Assembly: GCA_016893485.2 (NCBI GenBank) | Contig: JAFEKX020000001.1 | Coordinates: 4,278,001-4,342,000, forward strand | Source of the DNA: Streptomyces sp. P3 | GTDB taxonomy: Bacteria; Actinomycetota; Actinomycetes; Streptomycetales; Streptomycetaceae | Reading direction: 5' to 3' | Length of the DNA stretch: 64,000 bases | In this document: piece by piece, positions 1-7,361 of the stretch | How positions within the stretch are numbered: position 1 is the first letter of the stretch | Layout: each line of letters begins with the position of its first letter | Notes under the pieces: generated by a model | Told to the model about the DNA's origin: nothing | What the model saw: the letters and a program-made list of their open reading frames with translations, nothing else | The model's database searches: none | Made by a program: the position numbers and the translations under genes

Positions 1-239
1 AGGGGTAGAGGAAGACGATCTCGATGTCGAAGACGATGAAGAGCATCGCCGTCAGGTAGTACTTGATGGGAAGCGCCCGCCGCCGGCCGGCGTGGGGTCG
101 GCTCGATGCCGCACTCGTACGCTTCGAGCTTGGCCCGGTTGTACCGCTTCGGACCGATCAGCGTGGCCATGACCACGGAGAAGATCGCAAAGCCTGCCCC
201 GAGGGCTCCCAGTACGAGGATGGGCGCATACGCGTTCAC
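1..239 (-). CDS. nuoA: NADH-quinone oxidoreductase subunit A (partial, frameshifted)
   Basis: Small membrane subunit of proton-pumping complex I, which reduces menaquinone. The leftward reading starts at GTG (237-239) behind GAGGAGCG-type ribosome-binding bases and gives VNAYAPILVLGALGAGFAIF (first membrane helix), then KLEAYECGIEPTP, then, in another frame, IKYYLTAMLFIVFDIEIVF before the window edge. These are the conserved NuoA loop and second helix. Two single-base gaps, in the C run after GIEPT and in the run before IKYY, account for the frame changes and look like assembly error. The gene is cut by the left edge. The rest of the nuo operon should lie further left, and a Rex-like site sits about 110 bases upstream. 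Confidence 0.9.
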   Translation of the reverse strand, partial: MNAYAPILVLGALGAGFAIFSVVMATLIGPKRYNRAKLEAYECGIEPTPRRPAAGASHQVLPDGDALHRLRHRDRLPLP

Positions 240-346
240 CGCTCCTCGCTCCTCTCAGTCGGCACTGACTGCTGGCGATGGCATCGGGTCCGCTTCCGGC
301 TCACGTGTCCCTCAACCCCCGTTCGTCCCAACGAAGATCGCGAACA

Positions 347-362
347 TGTGAAGCAGGTCACA
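347..362. promoter_or_regulatory. Candidate Rex operator (ROP) upstream of nuoA
   Basis: TGTGAAGCAGGTCACA matches the Streptomyces Rex operator consensus TGTGAACNNNTTCACA at 11 of its 13 fixed positions. Rex is the NADH/NAD+-sensing repressor of respiratory genes. The site is about 108 bases upstream of the nuoA start, a sensible place for redox control of complex I. Identification is by consensus only. Confidence 0.55.
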
Positions 363-397
363 AGCCCAACTGCCTCGCATCTTATGCCCGGCGCTCT

Positions 398-411
398 GTG
401 ATCTGCGACAC
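398..411. promoter_or_regulatory. Crp-like site
   Basis: GTGATCTGCGACAC fits the GTG-N6-GNCAC pattern described for the Streptomyces cAMP receptor protein. It lies between the nuoA and NlpC/P60 genes and could serve either. The pattern is short, so a chance match is possible. Confidence 0.3.
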
Positions 412-984
412 GGGGTATTGCACAAGCTTTGTGATCTCCACCACCTGACGAACGATCATCAAGCCGGATGAGCGGTGATCTTCACACGCGAAGCGTCCGA
501 GTGATCACGAGAGGTGACATTCGCGCTCGTCACCGCAGGCCGAAGGGGTCGTCTCCATATCAAGAGGGTTCTCTTGCATGCAAATTGGAGTTGGACGCGG
601 CGGCTTGATAGTGGAAGCGCGTTCACACATCAGGGGAGGTGCGCGGCACGGTGTGGACGCGTGCACGCGTTCACGAAGTCACCCGTCGGCGGTACCCACG
701 CAGGACGCACGCATTCCGGTAACCGTTCCGTGACCTCCGCCACACTCATGAGAGGTCCATGAGAACGGGGGCTTGGCCACCTGTCCCAACAGGTGGTAAG
801 CGGCGGGCAATTCGGGCGTACCGACGAAAGACCGTGATCACGGGCCTGATCGCCCAGGTCCGCAATGTCCGTTACGGCGTCAATAAGGAACGACACACCC
901 GGGGTTGATGACGCCCATTGAACAATTGTGGCGCAGCACACGTTTCTTGAAGGTATGGAGGAGCCCCTGATACCGGTTGGTCTC

Positions 985-1797
985 ATGTCCCACACCGCTC
1001 ACATACGCAGCCACCGGAAACCCCGCCGCAGCGCGACGACGAACATCGCCGTGCGGGCCGGAGTTGCCGGTGGCGTTCTCAGCATGGCGGCGGCGGGTGC
1101 AGCCTCGGCCAACGCTGCCGAGACGACACAGACCCTGCAACTGCCCACCCTGACCGCCGACCTGGCCACCCAGGTCGCCCAGTCCGCCGAGGCCACGCAG
1201 CAGGCCGCGGCGAACTACCAGCTGCAGGCGGAGCGCGACACGGCCGCCGCGAATGCCGCGAAGCAGGCGAAGGCGGACCTCGCCGACGCCAAGAAGAAGG
1301 CGGAGGCCAAGAAGAAGGCGGCCCAGGAGGCCGCTCGCAAGGCCGCTGCGGAGCGCGCGGCCTCGCGCAGCTCCGAGCGGACCACCCTGTCCGCAGCGAC
1401 GACCACAAGCGCCTCCACGAGCACCAGCTCGTCGACGGCGACCGGTTCGGCCGCGGCCATCGTGTCCTTCGTGAAGGCGCAGATCGGCAAGTCGTACGTC
1501 CTGGGCGCCACCGGCCCCAGCGCCTACGACTGTTCGGGACTCGTCGGCGCCGCCTTCAAGCAGGTCGGCATCAGCCTGCCGCGTGTCTCCCAGGACCAGT
1601 CGACCGCCGGTACTCAGGTCTCCCTGAGCAACCTGCAGGCCGGCGACATCCTGTACTGGGGAAGCGCGGGCAGCGCGTACCACGTGGCGGTGTACGTGGG
1701 CGACGGCATGTTCGTCGGCGCGCAGAACCCCTCCACCGGCATCGTGGAGCGGCCGCTGTCCTACGACATGCCGACCGGTGCGGTGCGGGTGCTCTGA
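985..1797 (+). CDS. Secreted NlpC/P60 peptidoglycan endopeptidase
   Basis: A probable cell-wall hydrolase of about 270 residues that cleaves peptide stems. The chosen ATG gives a basic n-region (RSHRKPRR), a hydrophobic stretch and an ANA-AE signal peptidase site near residue 44. In-frame ATGs further upstream (928, 955) would only lengthen the n-region. Residues about 50-130 are an Ala/Lys/Glu-rich helical, probably coiled-coil, segment, followed by a Ser/Thr-rich linker. The C-terminal NlpC/P60 domain shows the catalytic cysteine in YDCSGLVGAAF (Cys about 183) and the histidine in YHVAVYVG (His about 233). The gene is intact, stands alone and is followed by a strong hairpin. The exact cleavage specificity cannot be read from sequence. 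Confidence 0.88.
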   Translation: MSHTAHIRSHRKPRRSATTNIAVRAGVAGGVLSMAAAGAASANAAETTQTLQLPTLTADLATQVAQSAEATQQAAANYQLQAERDTAAANAAKQAKADLADAKKKAEAKKKAAQEAARKAAAERAASRSSERTTLSAATTTSASTSTSSSTATGSAAAIVSFVKAQIGKSYVLGATGPSAYDCSGLVGAAFKQVGISLPRVSQDQSTAGTQVSLSNLQAGDILYWGSAGSAYHVAVYVGDGMFVGAQNPSTGIVERPLSYDMPTGAVRVL

Positions 1798-1821
1798 GCC
1801 CGCGCACGACGCCGTGAGCAT

Positions 1822-1853
1822 GGGGCCGCTGCCGCTCGGGGGCAGCGGTCCCC
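1822..1853 (+). terminator. Hairpin terminator after the NlpC/P60 gene
   Basis: GGGGCCGCTGCC pairs with GGCAGCGGTCCCC around a short loop, 25 bases after the stop codon. No U-tract follows, which is usual in Streptomyces. Confidence 0.7.
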
Positions 1854-1984
1854 TCGGCGTTCCCTCCGGTCACCCCGGACCCACGGAGCGTTCCCACTAC
1901 CGGAGTTCGCCGCTTCCCTGACAGGCTTTCTTCTCCTGTTCGGCTAACCAGTACGCCGGACGTCAAACCGGAGGAGAGCAATCC

Positions 1985-2610
1985 ATGCCACGTGTCTTCG
2001 TCCAGGGAGCCCCGTCGACTCCTATCCTCGGCCCGCGCCCGATGCCCGCCGCGGTTCCGTGCGACGCGTCACCGAGGTCGGCGAGGAGGTCCTGCACCGC
2101 CCGTGCCGGGACGTCACCGAGTTCGGGCCCGACCTCGCCGCGCTCATCGGCGACATGTTCCTCACCATGTACGTCGCCGACGGAGCCGGCCTCGCGGCCA
2201 ATCAAGTGGGCGTGGATCTGCGCCTGTTCGTGTACGACTGCCTCGACGACGACGGTGTCCGACATGTCGGACACATCGTCAATCCGGTCCTCGAACCGCC
2301 CGCCCCGGCCGGGCGTCGGCTGCTCGACGAGGGCGAGGGCTGCCTGTCGGTGCCGGGTGCCGTGATGGACGTACCGCGTCCGGACCGGGCCGTGGTGCGC
2401 GGGCTCGACAAGGACGGCGCCCCGCTGGTGATCGAGGGCACGGGGTACTTCGCGCGCTGCCTCGCCCACGAGACCGACCATGTCAACGGTCGGGTGTACC
2501 TGGACCGGCTCTCCAGGCGGGACCGCAAGGAGGCGCTGCGACAGATGGCGGACCGGCGCGACGAGGTGTTCGCCCGCCGGGCCGCCAGGACAGCCGCGCT
2601 CAGCGGCTGA
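1985..2610 (+). CDS. def: Peptide deformylase (one frameshift)
   Basis: Removes the N-formyl group from nascent proteins in the cytoplasm. All three metal-site motifs are present: GAGLAANQVG, EGCLSVPG and the zinc-binding HETDHVNG. The ATG at 1985 follows a strong GGAGGAGAG ribosome-binding site, but its frame reaches the deformylase frame only if one C is restored in the run near 2010. The N-terminus then reads MPRVFVQGAPVDSYPR and runs into RRGSVRRVTEVGEEVLH. Without repair, translation could begin only at the GTG at 2059. Length after repair is about 208 residues, within the family range. Gene identity is certain and the start is well supported. Confidence 0.9.
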
Positions 2611-2628
2611 TCCCACCCGAGCCGGAAA

Positions 2629-2656
2629 CCCCGAGTCGGAGGCCCCGAGTCGGAGG
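2629..2656. repeat. 14-bp tandem duplication
   Basis: CCCCGAGTCGGAGG occurs twice in tandem between the convergent def and reductase genes. Function unknown; replication slippage is the simple explanation. Confidence 0.6.
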
Positions 2657-2688
2657 CCCCGGGCCCAAGGCCTGCCCTACGGCTGCCG

Positions 2689-3970
2689 CTACGCCTTCGG
2701 CGCCACCTTGCTCAGGCCGTTGATGATGCGGTCCATCGCGTCGCCGCCCGTCGGGTCGGTGAGGTTGGCCAGCATCTTCAGGGTGAACTTCATCAGCAGC
2801 GGGTGCGTCAGGCCGCGCTGGGCCGCGATCTTCATGACCTTCGGGTTGCCGATGAGCTTCACGAAGGCGCGGCCCAGCGTGTAGTAGCCGCCGTAGGTGT
2901 CCTTGAGGACCTGCGGGTAGCGCTGCAGGGCGAGTTCACGCTGGGACGGGGTGGCGCGGGCGTGGGCCTGGACGATGACGTCGGCGGCGATCTGGCCGGA
3001 CTCCATGGCGTAGGCGATGCCCTCGCCGTTGAAGGGGTTCACCAGGCCGCCGGCGTCGCCGACCAGCAACAACCCCTTCGTGTAGTGGGGTTGGCGGTTG
3101 AAGGCCATCGGGAGGGCGGCGCCGCGGATCGGGCCGGTCATGTTTTCGGGGTGTACCCCAGTCCTCCGGCATGGACGCGCACCACGCCTTCAGCACCTCG
3201 CGCCAGTCCAGCTCCTTGAAGGAGTCGGAGGTGTTGAGGACGCCGAGGCCGACGTTCGAGGTGCCGTCGCCCATGCCGAAGATCCAGCCGTAGCCGGGCA
3301 GCAGGCGGTCCTCGGCGCCGCGGCGGTCCCACAGCTCCAGCCAGGACTCCAGGTAGTCGTCCTCATGGCGGGGCGAGGTGAAGTACGTCCGTACGGCCAC
3401 GCCCATCGGGCGGTCCTCGCGGCGGTGCAGGCCCATCGCGAGGGAGAGGCGGGTGGAGTTGCCGTCGGCGGCGACCACCAGGGGCGCGTGAAAGGTGACT
3501 TCGCGTTTCTCCTCGCCGAGCTTGGCGTGGACGCCGGTGATCCGGCCGGTGCGCTCGTCGAGGATCGGGGCGCCGACGTTGCAGCGCTCGTAGAGCCGGG
3601 CGCCGGCCTTCTGGGCGTTGCGCGCGAGCTGCTCGTCGAAGTCGTCGCGCTTGCGGACGAGCCCGTAGTCGGGGAAGGAGGCGAGGTCGGGCCAGTCCAA
3701 CTGGAGGCGTACACCGCCGCCGATGATCCGCAGGCCCTTGTTGCGCAGCCAGCCGGCCTCCTCGGAGATGTCGATGCCCATGCCCACGAGCTGCTTGGTG
3801 GCGCGCGGGGTGAGGCCGTCGCCGCAGACCTTCTCGCGCGGGAACTCGGTCTTCTCCAGCAGGAGGACGTCGAGTCCGGACTTGGCGAGGTGGTAGGCGG
3901 TGGCGGAGCCGGCTGGCCCCGCGCCGACGACGATCACATCGGCGGTGTTTTCGGAGAGGGGCTCGGTCAC
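2689..3970 (-). CDS. Geranylgeranyl reductase-family flavoprotein, probable menaquinone tail reductase
   Basis: FAD-dependent reductase that saturates isoprenoid double bonds; about 427 residues after repair. The N-terminus carries the Rossmann motif VVGAGPAGSATAYHLA and EFPREKVCGDGLTPRA; the C-terminal part has LLLVGDAGGLVNPFNGEGIA, the second FAD-contact motif. The frame breaks near 3140-3150. Restoring two bases gives EDWGYTPENMTG and rejoins the halves. The GTG start follows GGGGAGAT. Location next to nuo and among menaquinone genes suggests a role like mycobacterial MenJ, which hydrogenates the menaquinone side chain, and Streptomyces are known for partly saturated MK-9. That role is inferred from family and context. 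A phospholipid or carotenoid substrate cannot be excluded. Confidence 0.82.
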
Positions 3971-4067
3971 GGCGGGATCTCCCCAAGTTCGGAATCTGCG
4001 TGCCGACGGGCACTGGACATGGGCAGTCTATTCAGCGCCACTGATCACCAGGCTGAAGGGCTGCCCC

Positions 4068-4573
4068 GTGAACCGAGCTCTCCCCGCAGTACGGCTGCGT
4101 GTCCCCACCGACGAGGACGCCGTCGCCTGGCACCGGGCCTTCGACCACCCCGATGTCATGGAGTTCCACGGCGGCCGGACCGCGGAGCTGTCCGTCTACG
4201 AGGAGTTGACCGCCCGCCAGCGCCGGCACGACGCGGAACGCGGTTTCTGCCTGTGGACGATGCTCGACGCCGAGGACCGCGTCATCGGCTTCACCGGCGC
4301 CCAGCCGTGGCCGCACGAGTGGGGCCGAAGGGCGAGATCGAGATCGGGTGGCGGCTGGGGCGGGAGTTCTGGGGCCAGGGGTATGCCACGGCGGCGGCGG
4401 AGGAGACCCTGGAGCGGGTGCGGGCGGCCGGGGTGCCGAGCGTGGTGGCGATGGTCCTGGCCCGCAACACGCGGTCGATCGCGGTGACCCGGCGGCTGGG
4501 CATGCAGCTCGTCGAGGTCTTCACCACGCCCACGCGCGAGGAGGAGGGCCACTGCTACCGGCTCGAACTGTAA
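4068..4573 (+). CDS. GNAT family N-acetyltransferase (one frameshift)
   Basis: Acetyl-CoA-dependent transferase of the RimJ/RimL-like group, substrate unknown. The GTG start gives VNRALPAVRLRVPTDEDAVA. The domain continues through WTMLDAEDRVIGFTGAQPW, and after the break come IEIGWRLGREFWGQGYATAA (acetyl-CoA loop) and ARNTRSIAVTRRLGM, the classic motif B region. One C missing near 4323 splits the gene, and repair gives PHEWGPKGEIEIG. It diverges from the flavoprotein reductase gene. Confidence 0.82.
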
Positions 4574-4664
4574 CTCTGGGTAACCATCCGCTACAGAACG
4601 ACACTTGACGCTTCCGGTCGGACCGGACCGGGGTTACCCTTCCGGTACCGCTGGGGTGACATCT

Positions 4665-5006
4665 GTGCGCATAACACCCAAAACACCCGAAGTGCGCGTG
4701 CCGCGGCTCGTCGGCCTGATGGCCGTGGACGCGCGCGAGACGGCCCGGTCGCGCGGCCTGCTCATCAACTCTCCGGACCGCCCCGACTTCCACCTCGCCG
4801 TCGTCGACTACGTCGTACGGCAGTACCCGCAGCCCGACGCCGAGGTGCCGCGGGACTCCGTGGTCTACGTCTGGTGCGACTTCGGCGAGGGCGACGGTGG
4901 AGGCGGCATACGCGAGCCGCGCATCCCCAGGCCGCCGGGCGGCGGGTTGCAGCGCGAACTGGACGAGCCGCCGGGCGACCCGTACTTCGCCACGGTGATC
5001 AGCTAG
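4665..5006 (+). CDS. PASTA-domain protein
   Basis: Soluble-looking protein of about 113 residues with no signal peptide or membrane segment. The N-terminal two-thirds form one PASTA module: VPRLVGLMAVDARETARSRG, then the YVVRQYPQPDAEVPRDSVV stretch with its typical QxPxPG-like turn. A glycine/proline-rich tail (GGGGIREPRIPRPPGGG) follows. PASTA modules bind peptidoglycan fragments when outside the cell, but here no export signal is visible, so the role is unknown. Start GTG 4665 has GGGGTG upstream; GTG 4656 is an alternative. Confidence 0.7.
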   Translation: MRITPKTPEVRVPRLVGLMAVDARETARSRGLLINSPDRPDFHLAVVDYVVRQYPQPDAEVPRDSVVYVWCDFGEGDGGGGIREPRIPRPPGGGLQRELDEPPGDPYFATVIS

Positions 5007-5011
5007 CCGGA

Positions 5012-5243
5012 GATCGACCGACCGGTGAGCAGGGAGTCGGTGATCAGCCCGCCGGTGATCAGTAGCCGGTGACCCGCGAGTCGGTGGTCAGGCCGCCGGT
5101 GAGCAGCGAGTCGGTGGTCAGCCGGCCAGTGATCAGTAAGCGGTGAGCAGCCGCCCGGCGATCGGCGGCCGGTGATCAACTGGACGGCGAACGGTAGCCG
5201 GTGAGCAGCCGACCGGCGATCCGGTAGCCGGTGATCAACTGGC
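5012..5243. repeat. Degenerate CCGGTGATCA-type repeat tract
   Basis: About a dozen imperfect copies of a core such as CCGGTGATCAG, CCGGTGAGCAG or TCGGTGGTCAG fill the gap between the PASTA gene and menG. GCCGGTGATCAACTGG occurs at about 5168 and again at about 5228, the last copy covering the menG stop codon. No gene is visible. It looks like slippage or duplication of the menG 3' end. Confidence 0.65.
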
Positions 5244-5945
5244 CGAGCCGCCGCCGCCCTTGAAGCCGCGGTGGAGGGCCACGATCCCGCCGCTCAGGTT
5301 GCGGTACGCGACCTTCGACCAGCCGGCCTTGCGCAGCCGCTCGGCCAGCGCGGGCTGGTCGGGCCAGGCGCGGATGGACTCGGCGAGATAGACATACGCG
5401 TCGGGGTTCGAGGAGACCGCGCGGGCGACCGGCGGCAGCGCGCGCATCAGGTACTCGGTGTAGACCGTGCGGAACGGCGCCCAGGTCGGGTGCGAGAACT
5501 CGCAGATCACCACCCGGCCGCCGGGCTTGGTCACCCGGTACAGCTCACGCAGCGCGGTGTCGGTGTCCTGCACGTTGCGCAGCCCGAAGGAGATGGTCAC
5601 GGCGTCGAACGTGTCGTCCTTGAACGGCAGCTTCGTCGCGTCGCCGGCCGTGAGCGGCAGCCAGGGGTGGCGCTTCTTGCCGACCTGGAGCATGCCGAGG
5701 GAGAAGTCGCAGGGCACGACATAGGCGCCGCTGCGGGCGAAGGGGAGGGACGAGGTCGCCGTACCGGCCGCGAGGTCCAGGATCTTCTGCGCGGGGCGGG
5801 CGTCGACCGCCTTCGTGACCTCCTTGCGCCATCGGCGGTCCTGACCGAGCGACAGCACGTCGTTGGTGAGGTCGTACCGTTCCGCCACGTCGTCGAACAT
5901 CGAGGCGACTTCGTGCGGCTGCTTGTCCAGGGATGCGCGGGTCAC
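5235..5945 (-). CDS. menG: Demethylmenaquinone methyltransferase
   Basis: SAM-dependent C-methylation of demethylmenaquinone, the last step of menaquinone synthesis; about 236 residues, UbiE/MenG family. The GTG start (5943-5945) gives VTRASLDKQPHEVASMFDDV, the usual Streptomyces N-terminus. The SAM motif I reads ILDLAAGTATSS (usually GTGTSS; a Gly-to-Ala change is seen). Motifs NDVLSLGQDRRWRKE, ISFGLRNVQD and KPGGRVVICEFSHP are present. The frame is intact. Confidence 0.92.
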   Translation of the reverse strand: MTRASLDKQPHEVASMFDDVAERYDLTNDVLSLGQDRRWRKEVTKAVDARPAQKILDLAAGTATSSLPFARSGAYVVPCDFSLGMLQVGKKRHPWLPLTAGDATKLPFKDDTFDAVTISFGLRNVQDTDTALRELYRVTKPGGRVVICEFSHPTWAPFRTVYTEYLMRALPPVARAVSSNPDAYVYLAESIRAWPDQPALAERLRKAGWSKVAYRNLSGGIVALHRGFKGGGGSAS

Positions 5946-6017
5946 CGGCCCATTGTGGCAGCCCGGGCCGGGCATCCCGAAGGCGCCCGGCCCGTAGCCC
6001 ACCTACTTCCGCACCGC

Positions 6018-7361
6018 CTACGACGGCAGGAGTCTCGGTTTCTTCTTCCCGGCCACGTCCTCCACCCACCCGCACAGCAGGACGAACACGGCGATCAGGA
6101 TCCAGCCGATGCCGAACATGAACCACTGACTGCCCAGCGGCAGCCACTTCTCGAAGGCGGGCACCTTCCAGAACTGGTCGGTCAGCGGCACCGCGAGCAC
6201 CAGCGCGATCTCGTGCCAGAGGTAGATGGTCACGGCCCGCGCGTTGAAGATCGTGACGATCCGGTCGAGCCGCTTGAAGCGGGTCAGCCAGGCGAAGTCG
6301 ATGGCGAAGTAGGCCTTGGCCCACATCAGCAACATGACATAGCCGGCCGACCAGTAGGTCTGGGCGAGCGGGCTCTCGTCCAGGTCGTAGGTGCCGCCCG
6401 CCTCGGCCTGGTGCGTGAAGGCGTACCAGCCGCCGAAGACGATCGCGGCGACCGAGAGCGTGACCACCAGGAAGGGCTTCAGCTTCTGGAGCACGCCGTC
6501 GCGGTGGGCGAAGCCGAGGATCCAGCAGAAGAGGTACGTCGACAGGTCCCAGAGCGCGTTGCCGAAGCGGTTGTCCGGCCCCGCCCACACGAACTTCAGG
6601 ACGACGATCGGCACCAGGGTCAGCAGCAGCACGGGGATCGGCGCCTTGCGGAAGATCCACAGCAGCACCGGCGAGAGCATCACGAACCACAGATACGTCC
6701 GCAGGTACCAGAGGATCTCCCAGGCCTGCGTGCCCCACGCGTTGCCCGGCGGATCGCCGACGGGCACGATCCAGAAGACGATCTGCCAGCCCGGCATCCA
6801 GTCGTGGATCATCATCGCGACGAGCACGAAGAAGCCCCAGAACCAGAACGGCGGCAGCAGCCTCCGCATCCGGCTCCTGACCACCTTGAACGCGGGCCGC
6901 TCCAGCGACTTCGCCATCAGCGTCCCGGCCAGCCCGAACATGATCCCCATCGAGGGGAACACCATCCCGCACCAGGCCCACCCGAAGGTGTGGTAGGTCA
7001 CCACCCGGATCAGCGCGACAGCCCGCAGCGTGTCGAAGTACCGGTCCCGGCCCGCCTTTTGGGGCGCGGGCGCGGGCTCCTCCACGACCTCTTCCACGAC
7101 CTCCTCGGCGACCGGCCCCGGCTCGGTCACCGGCACCGGCACCGGCACCGGTTCTACGACCGGGAGGGGCGCCGTCGCGTACGGCGGCTGCCCGTAATCG
7201 GCGTACTGCTGCTGCTCGTACGGCTGTTGGACGTACTGCTGGGACTGGCCGTACTGCTGAGGCTGGTCGAACCCCTGGTAGCCATACGGCTGTTGGGGTT
7301 GCGGCGGCTGTTGGGGCCGGCCGTAGCCGCCGCCGTAGCCCTGCTGCTGTTCCCAGCTCAT
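6018..7361 (-). CDS. Membrane acyltransferase (acyltransferase-3 type) with Gln/Tyr-rich N-terminus
   Basis: Probable O-acylation of an extracellular glycan. The first ~70 residues are low-complexity, rich in Q, Y, G and P (QPQQPYGYQGFDQPQQYG), followed by a Val/Pro/Glu stretch (PVPVPVPVTEPGPV). From residue ~105, DRYFDTLRAVALIRVVTYHT opens a multi-spanning domain with about ten hydrophobic helices and the late YLWHEIALVL, as in acyltransferase-3 proteins. 447 residues, frame intact. The ATG overlaps the stop of the upstream deacetylase/glycosyltransferase gene (ATGA), so the two are translationally coupled. Substrate unknown; the neighbour suggests a polysaccharide. Confidence 0.82.
   Translation of the reverse strand: MSWEQQQGYGGGYGRPQQPPQPQQPYGYQGFDQPQQYGQSQQYVQQPYEQQQYADYGQPPYATAPLPVVEPVPVPVPVTEPGPVAEEVVEEVVEEPAPAPQKAGRDRYFDTLRAVALIRVVTYHTFGWAWCGMVFPSMGIMFGLAGTLMAKSLERPAFKVVRSRMRRLLPPFWFWGFFVLVAMMIHDWMPGWQIVFWIVPVGDPPGNAWGTQAWEILWYLRTYLWFVMLSPVLLWIFRKAPIPVLLLTLVPIVVLKFVWAGPDNRFGNALWDLSTYLFCWILGFAHRDGVLQKLKPFLVVTLSVAAIVFGGWYAFTHQAEAGGTYDLDESPLAQTYWSAGYVMLLMWAKAYFAIDFAWLTRFKRLDRIVTIFNARAVTIYLWHEIALVLAVPLTDQFWKVPAFEKWLPLGSQWFMFGIGWILIAVFVLLCGWVEDVAGKKKPRLLPS

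Larger units (their letters stand above)
240..984. other. Long divergent intergenic region (nuoA / NlpC-P60 gene)
   Basis: About 745 bases between the leftward nuoA start and the rightward NlpC/P60 start contain no convincing gene. The stretch holds a Rex-like palindrome (347-362), a Crp-like site (398-411), the short palindrome CACAAGCTTTGTG (421-433), an inverted repeat GGTGAC...GTCACC around 513-534 and the palindrome CGTGATCACG near 833. GTGATC recurs several times. It is therefore probably regulatory on both sides. I looked for a cyclic-di-AMP (ydaO-type) riboswitch, often found before cell-wall hydrolase genes in this genus, and did not recognise one. Confidence 0.6.

Noticed and set aside
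240..984. Cyclic-di-AMP (ydaO-type) riboswitch before the NlpC/P60 gene.
   Set aside because: Expected from context, but the conserved core was not found by eye.
3098..4573. Long rightward frame over the reductase gene.
   Set aside because: Its first two-thirds is antisense to the reductase; only the last part, the GNAT end, is genuine.
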